This document shows, piece after piece, positions 34,050-46,444 of a DNA stretch of 64,000 nt. The notes below the pieces were generated by a model that was not told the DNA's origin, made no database searches, and was given only the letters and a program-made list of their open reading frames with translations. Origin of the DNA: Megachile rotundata. Its lineage: Eukaryota > Arthropoda > Insecta > Hymenoptera > Megachilidae. Both the position numbers and the translations under genes were made by a program. The stretch is taken from positions 9,936,001 through 10,000,000 of the forward strand of contig NC_134988.1 in assembly GCF_050947335.1 (NCBI RefSeq), written 5' to 3'. The first letter of the stretch is position 1. Every line of letters begins with the position of its first letter.

Positions 34050-34699
34050 TTTGGATCTCTACATTGTCCAAATTTCTACATTTCCAAACAGTAATGACCC
34101 AAATCTCCGAATTTGCAGATTTCTAATTTTCCAAGTACCTAATTTCCCAAATTCCCAAATTCCAAATTTCCCCGATTTCCACTCACCCCAATTCCTACAT
34201 ACTCCAATTCCCACATTCCCCAATTCCCACGCACCCCAATTCCTAAATACCCCAATTCCCACATTCCCCAATTCCCACTCTTCCCAATTCCCACGCACCC
34301 CAATTCCTACATTCACCAATTCCCACATTCCCCAATTTCTACATTTCCCAAATCCCACATTCTCCAATTCCCACATTCCCCAATTTCTACATTCCCCAAA
34401 TCCCACATTCTCCAATTCCCACATTCCCCAATTTCTACATTCCCCAAATCCCACATTCTCCTATTCCCATATTCCCCAATTCCCACATTCTCCAATTCCC
34501 ACATTCCCCAACTCCCATATTCCCCAATTCCCACATTCTCCAATTCCCACATTCCCCAATTCCCACATTCTCCAATTCCCACATTCCCCAATTTCCACAT
34601 TTCCCAATTCCCACATTCTCCAAATCCTTGCATCCCCAAATCCCTACACTCCCAAATCTTTACACCCCCGAATCCCAGCACCCCCAAATCCCTCCACCC
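34050..34699. repeat. C-rich 16-bp array, 5' part of composite element copy 2
   Basis: Units of 16 bp such as AATTCCCACATTCCCC, AATTTCTACATTCCCC and AATCCCACATTCTCC repeat about 35 times. Alternating CCCC/CTCC variants form a larger 48-bp pattern near 34340-34460. It continues directly into the conserved module at about 34700. Long frames in it on both strands are artefacts. Confidence 0.92.
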
Positions 34700-35171
34700 C
34701 TAAATTCCCATATTTCCAAATCCTCACATACACAAATCACTCCACCCCCAAATCTCCATATCCCCAAATTCCCACATTCCCGAATACCTACCCTCCCAAA
34801 TCCCTACCTCCCCAAATCCCTCCATTCCCAAATTCCCATATTCCAAAATTCTCACACACCCAAATCGCTACAGCCCCCATCGCTATATTCCCAAATTCCC
34901 ACATCTCCAAATCGGTCCACCCAAGTAGCTACGGCACAATTGGTCAGAATAGAAAAATGGACGCCACTCGCACGTATTTTCGGCGGTAGATTGGCTCTCG
35001 CGGTCACGCACACCAATTAGGCGAAAAACAATGACAGTCTTGAAACGTCTCTCAAGTGAAATGCTACTTGCGTTCAGCAGTTGTCATTATTATTGTTATT
35101 TGTATGTCACTGCAAGTGTTCATAGACCTTTTACTTTGAACCCCGCGCTAACTCATGGTTTGGCAACTGTA
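34700..35171 (+). mobile_element. Composite dispersed element, conserved module, copy 2
   Basis: Matches copy 1 (21610-22081) in order and length: C-rich block with CATTCCCGAATACCTA and CACACCCAAATCGCTACAGC, then a tail from 34924 (AGTAGCTACGGCACAATTGG) to GGCAACTGTA at 35171. The tail length is 248 bp versus 251 and 249 in the other copies. Very few differences from copy 1 are visible in the first 120 bp of the tail. Confidence 0.75.
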
Positions 35172-36145
35172 CATCCCATTCAATTGCGTGTCAGATCCAT
35201 CTCGACATCTCGTAATCAAATTTACGACCGCGATCGAAACGAACAGAAATTTGAAAGGTTGACTGCCGTAAAGGCGGACTTGGAAGAAGAGAATCGAATC
35301 CCTGGAATCAAGCTTGTTCCACGTGTTCCATTCTAATCCGAGTAAAATACGAGGTCCGCTATTGAACTCGACGTCATTGTAGAAACAGAAAGGGAGAACT
35401 TTTATTTCGAATGGGAAGATCATTCCGAGGGAAATGGGTTAAGATTTAGCGCGGTGGTCGAGTGAAACATAAACAAAAAGTGCGAATCTCAGCGTCGAAT
35501 TGAACGACGTTGCGGGGAATAATTTCGAATCGTTTTTGCTATTGTGCACACTTTTCACCTACTTTCATTTTTTTTTTTCTTCGAATACGATTGATCGCTC
35601 TCTGTTCGGTAAATAGGTCGATTTTACAGGGATATAGTCGTGTCGCTTTTAACGCTCTCCATGCCTCATGAAATTCAAGAGGTTATTCCCGTTCGAAACG
35701 CTCGTTTTCAACCCTTATCCATTCGGTCAAGGTGAGTCAAACTCACGCACCTGCTTTGCATAATTCATTTGATTCACAACATGGTATTTTCGTTTGCAAA
35801 CAGTGAAGATTTTTAATTAATAGTAAAAAAAACTTTATCTTTTATTAAAATTATTTGGGTGTAGTGTGAGAAGATGGGTGAGTTACATATTTTTATGTTG
35901 ATCAAGTTTTTATAATTTTACCTTTCGTTCCTGTTGTTGTAAATGATAATAATTGTCAGAAATAATAAGTATTTATATTAGAAGCAAATATGAATATTTT
36001 TTATTATATTCAGCTTATTATACAATTTTTTAAAATACTGTCGGTAATGTTGTCTCTCTACTTTATCACCTACCCATCTATCGATATATTTTTCCTGTAA
36101 ACAATTTTTGAAGTTGTAATTTGTGAAAGAAATTAGATATGCATG
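35172..36145. other. Unique DNA with a coding-like short stretch
   Basis: 35190-35336 on + reads in one frame as TSRNQIYDRDRNEQKFERLT, AVKADLEEENRIPGIKLVPR and VPF before a TAA. The charged, protein-like composition is noteworthy, but no start lies inside the unique part and no convincing acceptor was found. A minus frame overlaps at 35148-35423. The rest is unremarkable. Confidence 0.3.
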
Positions 36146-36530
36146 AAAGAAATCATGAAATAAATCAAAGTACTTATTGGCTATATTTATACATGTAAAA
36201 ATTTTGTTAAAACTGAAAACCTTGCCGAAAATAAATAACTTATTCATTGAAGCATTTCATATTTAATTTATTTAAGCTTGGTATTCATTACACACTGCAC
36301 GAATGAATTTGTCTTTTATTTCTTATGTAATTTTCTTTCTAAAGAAATCATGAAATAAATTAAAGTACTCATTGATTGTATTGACATATGTAAAAATATC
36401 GTAAAAACTGAAAACCTTGCTGAAAATAAATAACTTATTTATTGAAGCATTTCATATTTGATTTATTTAAGCTTGGTATTCATTACACACTACATGAATG
36501 AATTTGTTTTTTATTTCTTACATAATTTCT
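36146..36530. repeat. ~193-bp direct duplication
   Basis: Copy 1 (about 36146-36340) and copy 2 (36341-36530) both start AAAGAAATCATGAAATAAAT and share AACTGAAAACCTTGC, AAATAAATAACTTAT and TTAAGCTTGGTATTCATTAC. Divergence is about 8-10%. No coding content is evident. Confidence 0.85.
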
Positions 36531-37600
36531 AAAGAACATTGATAAAGTACTTTTGTACACTTTGATAAAGTAGAAGAATATAAATTATTCGCACACGTGT
36601 TATTTATAAGAAAAGTTTTGCAACGCAGATTAATATTAAATTCAGCATAAAAATGTGCGTCAATCTTCCTTTCTTGCCTCCGTTTCCTTGAAGCGTGTCA
36701 TCGGTGATCCCATCAACTGCATTTCCATTTTTCACAAGGTTGCTGCTGACGAGATGAGGAGGATTCATTCTGTCAGAATTTATTCTCCCGTGACGTTAGG
36801 CTGTGACAAATTTATTACGACCCTCTGGAAAGTACAGTAAAAACGCGCGAAAACTTGCTTTAGAAATATTCAATTAGCTCGCAAAATAAGAGAGGACTGA
36901 AAAGAACACAAATCTCCTAAAAATGCTTTTCCTCCAACCAAGTTTTTGCAAAATTTTTATATAAAAGAATTGCCGTAAAATTTGATAAATGCAATAATTT
37001 TTAATCCGATTAAAGAGGTTGAAATTCCCAAGAAAAATATATTTGAAATTTTTTTGTGGATAAGAGACGAAGCAATGCCAAAGGATACAGATTGCCTGCA
37101 CGTACTTTGATATTTTAGTCAACGTTCGTTTCAAAGGGTGCACAGGTTTTCTTATTTAAGGGAGTTGGTCTTTACTCGTCGCGTTACATTTTACATTTTC
37201 TATTTTCCACGAAACACACTCGAACATTTCTTAGCAAAAGCTTCCAGCATCTGCTGCTTTCTCACAAATTGTGGCAGGGAACTGCGTTTTCCTCGTGGGA
37301 ATACATAATACGTTAAAATCTCGTCAGTGCTTTGTATATTAATTATATAACGCATCTACCGCGCCGAAATCAGTTCTTCATGTATGAAAATGGCTTCGTG
37401 GTACCTTAAAATTAATTATAAGGAACAAAATATGTAATCATTGTAGAATTATAGTAATTCGAATGGAAGGTAAAATTATAATTTTGTATTTGACGTTTTC
37501 TTATGTTATTTGTTAGTTCATTGTTGGGAATGTATTCATTTGTTATTGGGGATTTTCTCAGTTGGAATTTTTAATTTACTTCTTTTTCTCTCTTTCATAA
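36531..37600. other. Unique AT-rich DNA
   Basis: Short frames at 36655-36840 (+) and 36874-37143 (-) are not recognised. Nothing else to report. Confidence 0.4.
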
Positions 37601-38260
37601 ATTAAAAAATTTCAAAAATTCCCAAAATTTCAAAATTTTCAAAATTCCCCAAATATCCAAAATTCAAAAACTTCACAAATTTACCAAATTTCCTAAATTT
37701 CCAAAATTCCCAAATGGCAATATTTCCAATTCCCAAATTCCATAATTCCGAAATTCCACAATTCTGAAATTCCACAATTCCCAAATTCCACAATTCTGAA
37801 ATTCCATAATTCCCAAATTCCACAGTTCCTAAATTCCACAATTCCCAAATTCCACAATTCCCAAATTCCACAATTCGCAAATTCCACAATTCTCAAATTC
37901 CACAATTCCCAAATTCCACAATTCCCAAATTCCACAATTCCCAAATTCCACAATTCCCAAATTCCACAATTCCCAAATTCCACAATTCCCAAATTCCACA
38001 ATTCCCTAATTCCACAATTCCCAAATTCCACAATTCCCAAATTCCAAAATTCTGAAATTCCAAAATTTCCAAATTCCAAAAATCCCAAATTCCTAAATTC
38101 CCAAATTCCCAAATTCCCAAATTCCCAAATTCCCAAATTCCCAAATTCCCAAATTCCCAAATTCCCAAATTTCCAAATTCCAAAACTCCAACATTAAATT
38201 CCGAAACTAAAAAATTCCAATTCCCCCAAATTCTAAAACCCAACTTCCATTATTCCAAAA
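37600..38260. repeat. C-rich 16-bp minisatellite (CACAATTCCCAAATTC)n
   Basis: CACAATTCCCAAATTC repeats about 22 times at 37735-38045 with TCTGAAAT variants. It is followed by pure AAATTCCC octamers at 38095-38170 and flanked by decayed AAATTTCCAAAATTCCC units. The direct change from 16-mer to 8-mer shows they belong to one family. Minus frames of 95-155 codons are artefacts. Confidence 0.93.
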
Positions 38261-39030
38261 ACCTATCACCCGCGAATGTTTTCCCTCATATCCTCCTACT
38301 GAAACTTTCCGTTGCCCCAGAAAATTCTCAAGCCTCCCAACCGGTCAACGAAAAACTAAAAAGACACACAAATTTCAGCCCCGTTTCGGGATGTTTTGCG
38401 GCAACTTTCGAAACCCGCCACTCTCGGTTCCTCTCTTTTTAACAGTCGAACGTCGAAATTTCGGCGTAGCCACTCGGTAAAGATAAAACGTTTAACAGGA
38501 AACTTCGTAGACAGGGTGGTATACATTTATGATCTCGATACGACGTTGAATATTCCGTTGCCGATTAATTGGACGCGAACGTAGGGGCAACTTTCGGATG
38601 CATAGCTGCAGAGCTTGAATCAGCCATAAAAAATTGACACCGATGAAAGTTCGCCCGGTAGAAAGTTTCAAATTGGCTACCGGAGAGGGTAAAAAGTTTA
38701 CATGTCGCGGCTGAATGGACTTCCGCTTCCGTGTTCCAGGCGAACACGTATTCACGGTATACAAACTCGGTCGCTACAACTTGCTCCGATGAAAGAATAA
38801 AGAAAATCTTCGCATTGCCACCGAACTTCTTATCGCATTAATACTAGACCGTCCACTGTACACCAGATTTTTGTTACACTTTTTCAGAACCGAACTAGTG
38901 AAATAAATGGTCGAAGTTTGATAGAATTACTTGTGCAAGTGATTTCTTTTTCTGCTGTATAATTTCTTTTTGTATATAGGTAAGGGTGGTACAGCATCAC
39001 TAGACGGTGTATCGTTAGAATTCTCAATAG
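38261..39030. other. Unique DNA
   Basis: Moderately CpG-containing at 38380-38760. Overlapping frames on both strands (38396-38584 +, 38492-38764 -) are not recognised. No gene called. Confidence 0.35.
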
Positions 39031-39109
39031 GTGAATACATATGTGTACATATACATATGTGTAATCATATGTATGTATATGCATATGTATACGTACATGT
39101 ATAGGTATG

Positions 39110-39183
<74 letters not shown>

Positions 39184-39260
39184 AATATGTATATGTTTAT
39201 GTATATGTGTATGTATATACATAGGTACATGTGTATATGCACATGAATATATGTACACAT
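39031..39260. repeat. (TATATG)n microsatellite
   Basis: Hexamer TATATG / ATGTAT is perfect for about 12 units at 39105-39180 and flanked by imperfect TATGTACATATACAT sequence. Frames on both strands read as alternating Met-Tyr or Ile-His and are not genes. Confidence 0.95.
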
Positions 39261-41550
39261 GTGTGCATCTAAGCAATCTGAACAAATTGTAAGTCGATAA
39301 CTCGTGAAGATAATAAGGCGACCAACTGATAAGCGAACTCGTTAAGACATGCAATTAATTAGTCTGAAACTTGATGATATATGTACATAATGATTTCTGA
39401 AGATAGTGAAGTAGCTAACAAGCTGTCAAGTACTTGAATCATAAAATTAATCAATCTGAGACGTAATACATTATAGAGTTAACTTGTGATCAAGGTAAGA
39501 TGGTCAATTGAGATGATCAGACTGAGATGTTCAAATAAGAACGTATAAAATTCTTTAGTTATATAATTAACCTGTCTAGAAGTTACTGGCCTTAAAAACA
39601 CTTATAAAGCGTAAAAATGTCTGGAGAACAGTTTGATGAATTATAATACTTTTATAAAAAAAAATTAAAATAATTTGAGTAAACCACAACCACATTTATA
39701 ATGAACTTCACTGCAGTTAAAAATTTTTTCATACAACGCCGAAATAAATAATAAATAAATTTTCTAAATTTTGTCGATGATGCGTCCCTACCTTACCCTA
39801 TGATAAATAATTTGTTATAAATGTAAATACTTGTAGAACTCAGCAAGAATAACCGGATAAATAAGCTGTACAATAAATCAGCGAATTTCACCACTCTAGA
39901 CCTTTCCACCCTCGTCCATTTTACTTACCCTGCCATGACCTACCCTACGCATTACATCAGTACTCTTTTTTCGGACCCTCGTTTCGGTCACACCCCAAAA
40001 AGCATATAGCACACCATTCAATCATTTACCTTTTACCTCTATATTAAACAGGCCATCAAAACCCGAATTAATAGTAACACAATCTTGAAATGCTATTTTT
40101 TCATTTCGTAAATTGAAGATCCATCAGCGATTCGGGAATGATTGAGAATTGTCACACAAAGCGGGGACGTGTTTCCAAAATGGAGTAACGAAAGTAAAAC
40201 ATGGAGGAGCGACACCTAGCGTAATGGCGTGCAATTCCCCGATTAACATTCAGGGAAAAGTTTTTGATGTCGTAACATCGTAACCGAGTGTTATCCTAGT
40301 CGTCCAAATCCTCCAGGGACCGTAGGGGCTGTTATCAACACCCTTATGTGGCTATTCCTGAAGGCAGAATCAATATTTCAAGTATAACCTTAAATCTATC
40401 GGACGAGCGACGATGTCGTTAACATAATTTGTAGCGCGGATAAATTTTTGCGAGTTTACTTGTGAATCGACTGGTTTTTTGAGAAAATTGATGTTGTCGA
40501 ACAGTTATTGTTACAATAAATGAATCGATAAATAGCTGAAAGGGGTTGGTTTTTTGAAAATTTGCGATGTACAAGGTTTAACATGTTTTAACGTGTTAGC
40601 GATGTTTTATTGACAATTCAATTGATACTTTTGTTAAATGTGATGTAATAATTTTATTGTAGATTCGTTTATTATTTTTCTGAAATATTTTTACAATATG
40701 GAAATCGTAAAGTGTTTGCTGCAAGTACTTAATTGATTTAGTATTTGTCCATCATGAGTTATTTTTTTTTTTTATATAAATAATATGTGACAAAATAAAA
40801 TTATTTTCCACTGCTCTAATTTTTAAAAAATTGCTTTTCAAGGTTAAATATCAAACTGAAATTTCTATCCATTTCAAAGAATATAAAATGATTAATTTCT
40901 TAGATAATTAATCACAAGTATTCTTAACGTACACGTAATTAATCACACGAATACATTAATCACATGCATAAATTAAGATACTTAACTTATCACATGAATA
41001 CTTAATCAGTATACATAATAAATCACTTGTACTCTAAATTAAACACACGTACCAAGAGAATTTGTTAACAAGTAAAATTGCTCTTGTTATAAGAGAAGTT
41101 TTGAAACATCTGATGATAAAATCTGCAAACAAAGTTTTACCAACGAGCTTCATTTAATTTTCGAAGCAAGAATACTGCTTTCAATTAAACTACGTCGTAC
41201 CGTGCATCCACGATCGAGTTTACATAATCTCGGAAATCCTGCACTTACACCTCTTCCACGAGGAACACCTCTCTTCCGAAGGAGTATCACTTCACTTTAC
41301 AACATACTTGCAAGTGTTCTGTCCGGAAAGTGAGACTTGTTAACACAAGTATAGTACATTCTTGTTATATTGCTGCGAGTAGAATGTACGTTCCGACGTA
41401 ACTAGGTAGGGGTGTACGAAGGATTTTGGAAGAAGAATATCTACATGCTGTGTAATTAATTTTGATATTCTGTGTTGCAAGTTGGGTCATTCTTGAATTG
41501 CAGTAATAGAAATTTGAATATTTGGATATTTGGATATTTGTCCAAAATTA
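39261..41550. other. Unique DNA, no gene recognised
   Basis: About 2.3 kb without a long frame on either strand. A minus-strand donor-like GCAGG|GTAAGT lies at 39923-39932 but is unsupported. ATTAATCACANGNATACNTAA words recur at 40910-41050. The 41160-41420 stretch has moderate GC but no frame. Confidence 0.4.
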
Positions 41551-42060
41551 TCAGCTTTCCAAATTTTCAAATTTCCAAATTCCAAATCTCCCAAATTCCA
41601 CTCACCCCAAATCCCACATCTCTCAAATTCCAAATTCCCCAAATTCCACTCACCCCAAATCCCAAATCTCCCAAATTCCACTCACCCCAAATCCCAAATT
41701 CCCCAAATCCCACATCTCTCAAATTTCAAATTCCCCAAATTTCACTCACCCCAAATTCCACTCACCCTAAATCCCAAATCTCCCAAATTCCAAATCTCCC
41801 AAATTCCAAATTCCCCAAATTCCACTCACCCCAAATTCCACTCACCCCAAATTTCACTCACCCCAAATTCCACTCACCCCAAATTCCACTCACCCCAAAT
41901 TCCAAATCTCCCAAATTCCAAGCTCCCCAAATCCCAAATTTCCCAAATCCCAAATTCCCCAAATCCCACAGCTCTCAAATTCCAAATTCCCCAAATTCCA
42001 CTCACCCCAAATTCCACTCACCCCAAATTTCACTCACCCCAAATTCCACTCACCCCAAAT
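41550..42060. repeat. Compound C-rich array with CACTCACCCC block (locus 1)
   Basis: AAATTCCACTCACCCC (16 bp) alternates with AAATCCCAAATTCCCC and AAATCTCCCAAATTCC units. A larger segment (CAAATTCCCCAAATTCCACT, then repeated CACTCACCCC units) appears at about 41810-41900 and again at 41980-42055. The same compound layout is found at 52150-52260. The long + frames (263 and 343 codons) are artefacts. Confidence 0.9.
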
Positions 42061-42335
42061 CCCAAATCTCCCAAGTCCCAAATCTCCCAAATCCCAAATC
42101 CCCCAAATCCCAAATCCCCCAAATCCCAAATCCCCCAAATCCCAAATCCCCCAAATCCCAAATCCCCCAAATCCCAAATCCCCCAAATCCCAAATCCCCC
42201 AAATCCCAAATCCCCCAAATCCCAAATCCCCCAAATCCCAAATCCCCCAAATCTCAAATCCCCCAAATCCCAAATCCCCCAAATCCCAAATCCCCCAAAT
42301 CCCAAATCCCCCAAATCCTAAATCCCCCATTTCCA
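42061..42335. repeat. Perfect 16-bp array (AAATCCCCCAAATCCC)n
   Basis: About 17 almost identical 16-bp units in which runs of three and five C are separated by AAAT. The homogeneity suggests recent expansion. The minus strand carries more than 30 G-runs with 4-nt loops and should favour G-quadruplex formation. It decays from 42336 to 42385. Confidence 0.95.
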
Positions 42336-42385
42336 AATTTCCAATTTCCCAACCTTCCCACCATCCTAATTTCCAAAAGTCCAAA

Positions 42386-42844
42386 ACAAACCCCGAAGAA
42401 ACTTAATTTTTCTGAAAGTTTCGAACTAGACCACTCTCATAAGCAAGTAAGAAAGTACTTACAAGAGAGGAACCTTGACAACCATAGCAAACACTGCGGC
42501 TAAGTATGAACCGTGCACCTTAGCTGCTGCGCATTGCATCTGCTGTGTTTCAATACTTTTCATTTGTTTGCCAGTCGTTTGCTTCTGTTTGAAGAGTCCC
42601 AAGACTGCGAAACAGTCTAGAAGCAATCAACGTTGCAAGAAAATGTTGCGATCGAAGGGGGATGAGAGTAAAGAGGACGTGAATTCTTCTTCGGCATTAT
42701 TTTGTTTCGAGTATGCAGCCTTCGGTTCAATTTCGAGATTACTATTTGTTGGAGGGTGGAAAAATTTCTTTAAGGTCGAGCGATATTCTTTATTGCTTAC
42801 AGTAGAAGTGTATTGTGATAGAAGAACTATATAGAATGTCTGAT
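42386..42844. other. Unique DNA next to the 204-bp repeat
   Basis: A + frame is open from 42475 to 42834 but lacks ATG at its head. The first in-frame ATG is at 42643 and gives 63 codons (MLRSKGDESKEDVNSSSALF at the start). Not recognised. It ends just before the 204-bp repeat begins. Confidence 0.3.
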
Positions 42845-43278
42845 CATAAATGTCAGTTTCTACGGTGGCGTCATATGTGAACGCCGTTGCAAATTCAGTT
42901 AAATTAATTATTTATAGCAAAAGCGAACGAAAGAAACTTTTGAGACCTCCCAATATTGAGACAATGAAGTACACTGATAGATTAAAAGATGAAATTGAAA
43001 CATTAAGTAGCCTTGTTCTTAATAATCTGTACTGTAGTGTGTCTGACCACGAACGTCAGTTTCTACTGTGGCGGTCATATGTGAACGCCGTTGCAAATTC
43101 AGTTAAATTAATTATTTATAGCAAAAGCGAACGAAAGAAACTTTTGAGGCCTCCCAATATTGAGACAATGAAGTGCACTGATAGATTAAAAGATGAAATT
43201 GAAACATTAAGTAGCCTTGTTCTTAATAATCTGTACTGTAGTGTGTCTGACCACGAACGTCTGTTTCTACTGTAGCGC
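42845..43278 (+). repeat. 204-bp frame-preserving tandem repeat, locus B
   Basis: Just over two copies of the repeat seen at 25180-25820, in the opposite orientation. The landmarks GTCAGTTTCTAC lie at 42852 and 43055 and a variant at 43259 (spacing about 203-204 bp). A + frame from ATG at 42850 runs to TAG at 43273-43275 (141 codons) and encodes repeats of YVNAVANSVKLIIYSKSERK, KLLRPPNIETMKCTDRLKDE and IETLSSLVLNNLYCSVSDHE. By eye, copies here and at locus A are only a few percent different. One base is missing in the first copy near its start. Confidence 0.8.
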
Positions 43279-43680
43279 TCAGCACGTTGTTTAAACATAT
43301 ATTAAAATATGAATCATTAAACTGATTAAGCAATGTGTTTCTGTATGTTATGAATATTAACGAGTATTAAGATATGTATAGTCAGGCAAGTAGTAATGAT
43401 TTACAGTACGCAAGTAGATGTTGCTTAAGAAATAAGTGGATGAAAGTTCAGATGCAGTGGCACTGCACGCGACTCGCGAGAGATTATTTGTGTAATTTAT
43501 ATTTCGCGTGCTATTTGGGAACTGTACTGATTTCGTGTATTGATTTCTCACCGGTAATGGTACTTACGTGCGAAAAACTGACGTCGGCATACACTGAAGG
43601 ATTTCCTTTATTTTTGCATGAAATCCTTTGCACATATGACCCCTGTAATTGGGCCAACATTTCTAGTTTTTCCTATTTCT
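43279..43680. other. Unique DNA
   Basis: Overlapping frames on both strands (43357-43551 -, 43374-43682 +) are not recognised. No gene called. Confidence 0.35.
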
Positions 43681-44140
43681 AAATTATCAAATTTCTAAAT
43701 TTTTGAATTTATGCATTTCCAGATTTCTAAATTCTCAAATTCCTAAAGTTCTTAATTTTTAAATTTTCAAATTCTTAAAATTTTAGGTTAAGAAATCCCT
43801 AAATTCCTAAATCTCTAAATTTCTAATTTTGACCGACTTCTAAGTCCTCAAATTCCTAATTTTCCAAATTCTTTAATTTTGCAATTTCTGTATTCTGGAA
43901 CTTATAAATTTCAAATTCTCTAAGTTTTTTAACACCTAAATGTTTAATTTTCCATATCCCTAAACTTCTACATTCCCCAAATTCTAAATCTCCAAATTTT
44001 TCAATGTCTAAATTAGTTCAGACCCCAATTTCCAAATTTCCAAACCACCAAATCCCCAAATTCCCACATTTCTCAGTCCTCAAATTTGCAATCCTTAATT
44101 ATTATATCTCTGAATCCCCATTTATTCAATTTCAAAGAAC
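43681..44140. repeat. Degenerate AAATTTCTAAATT array
   Basis: AAATTCCTAAATCTC, TTCTAAATTCTCAAATTCC and similar words at 8-16 bp spacing are recognisable as very old units of the octamer family. No coding frame. Confidence 0.6.
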
Positions 44141-44870
44141 CACCCTATTCATGCAGTGTCTTAATACTAAATTATTCACCAAATTTAGTATTAATTCTAT
44201 CATAAAATCTATCCTAAACGAAACTCCAATTCATTCCACCATAACAACACAAAACTCAAAAAGCTTCAAACAACTCGCATCAACGACAACTCCTGATTTT
44301 TGGTTAGGTCAAAAGCGACGCAGCGAACAGTCGCAAACTCGCTGATGCAACGAATAATTGAAACAGCCTGTCGCAGAAATTTCCTGGGACGATGTGTAAA
44401 TGTTTACCGGAGCAGGCTCTCTCGTGTCGACAGCTGTTTAGAAGTAAAATAAAAATTCACGCCGAAACACGTGCATAAAGAATTTGTAAACGCGTCGAGT
44501 GATGCTCGACAAGAACAACAGTTCTTCACCTCGCTTTCCCTCTCAAACGCGCTTTAACCCTTTCGCTGCAAACGACGAGTATATGTTGTAAAAAATTCGA
44601 CTTTTAATAGAAATAGGTGTGTACTGTAGACTCTCGTTATATTGCAAACGAGATGTTTGCACGGGTGACTGACTGACATTTGGGTGATTCTGCTTTGTGG
44701 AGCTTTTTGGGGGAAACTGATTCAATAGGTGGTTAAGCTTGTTTTTATTGGTATCTTTTATAGGATTGGATTTTTGGATTCTTGGAATTTTTTGAATACA
44801 TGAAGTATGAACTTTGCTATTGAAAAATTGCTTTTTCTCGTATCATGTTATATTTACGTTCACTTTGTTA
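44141..44870. other. Unique DNA
   Basis: 44290-44540 has moderate CpG content without a usable frame. The rest is AT-rich. Confidence 0.4.
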
Positions 44871-44874
44871 TTTC

Positions 44875-45020
44875 TACTATTATGTTTCTGTGTTATTTTT
44901 ATTTTTATGATGTTTCTGTATTATTTTTATTGTTATGGTGTTTTTACGTTACTTTTATTTTTATGATGTTTCTATATTATTTCTACATTTATCACATTTT
45001 TATATTATTTGTATTTTCAC
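44875..45020. repeat. 28-bp T-rich minisatellite
   Basis: About five imperfect units containing ATGATGTTTCTGTATT and ATTTTTATTTTT, roughly 28 bp apart. The + frame through it (44807-45205) is Phe/Leu/Tyr-rich and repeat-driven. Confidence 0.65.
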
Positions 45021-46440
45021 CACGTTTCAACGATATTTTTACAGTATTACCGTCAAGTAATTACTTTGACATACTTCATAACTATTACAAAACAAGTAAA
45101 ACTGACAACAGCAATTATAATAATAACAGCTGTAACAGTAATATTACAGAAGCCCGCAAATCACTATGCTACAGATCGATTATAAACACCGGCACGATCT
45201 ACTAATTTGCATAATTTTTGCACGCAAGTACAACTTCATAAGAAAGAGACCATCGTGTAAAAATACTTTGTTTTATACTTTTTGAACGATAGAGAGACAT
45301 TGGTTCTCCCGGATTGTCGACATAAGTTCCAGTGAATAATTCATAAGTTTGATAAAACGATCGGCAAACAACGGAAACGCGAAGAACTAATTACGGAACC
45401 GGAACGTGACAGCAAGCTGCTTTTAAAATGCCAGCACGTGCTTCATGTCCACGTGGATATTACCGTTTAGGAGGAACGTTTAAGACTGAATTAACGTGGA
45501 ATCGTTTGCAATTTACGAGCAACGTTACCTAGCAACGATTAATGCGTTGATCTATGTATGTACGAATCAGAAATGGAGGAAAGAGCTAGCTGATCTGGAA
45601 AGTTCAGGGATTCTCATTCAACATCTACAGTAATTTAATAGAATGGTGTTATGTTAAGAGTAAATTAGTATTTTCGTGTTAGTTATAAATTACTGATGAC
45701 GTAATTGAGTGTGTTTTAATTCAGATTGTGGGGTACATTGATTGCAAGATTTATTAGTGAAAATATTTTTGTTAGTGGAAATAATTCAAGACTCTTAAAA
45801 ATTTCCTCAAATCTATGTTCAACTTGTTTAAAAAATTTTTGTGATCATTTTCCATCAATTTCTCTGTTATCCACATTTTTGTCAGGGTCGATAAATTTTC
45901 CTCTCTATTTATCTTCTAAAGAACAAAGCAAATAAAAATAATAATTTGAACCGAATGTTCATCATAAAGAAAGTATGAAATAAACTGAAATTTATTTTAT
46001 ATGAAGTACATCTTCATTTATAAAGAGATGCACTTATATTAATCGAAGTAATAGGTTTATTTTCATAATTCACTTTTCGTATTTCCTTAGAGGAATCTAA
46101 CCACTATTATGGACATTGATCGTTTTCTTGGAAATGAGTTCACCAAAGCATGATTCTTTGTATCCGATAAGACAAATTGCAGGCTGAAGCAAGTACTTTC
46201 ACTCGGTCATTACTGAACGATTGTCAATTATAACGCCGTGTTAATTAGCACGAGTAGAAACCCCTCGAGACATTATAGGAAACAGAGAGAAAGAATGGAG
46301 ATAGAGTTAATTGATATCGATTAGGTGTCGTTGATAAAATAGGACAAACGTTATCGAGGGTCAATTTAGGAAAGATTTCAGTTTCGCGTCGATCACTTGT
46401 GCCCATTTTGTTCTATCTTTGTTGAACGATTCGTTGCGGA
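45021..46440. other. Unique DNA
   Basis: No gene-like frame beyond a 69-codon + frame at 45726-45935 without ATG start. The 45290-45560 stretch is moderately CpG-rich. Confidence 0.4.
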
Positions 46441-46444
46441 AATA

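Noticed and set aside
39024..39354. Met/Tyr- or Ile/His-repeat frames
   Set aside because: They are translations of the TATATG microsatellite.
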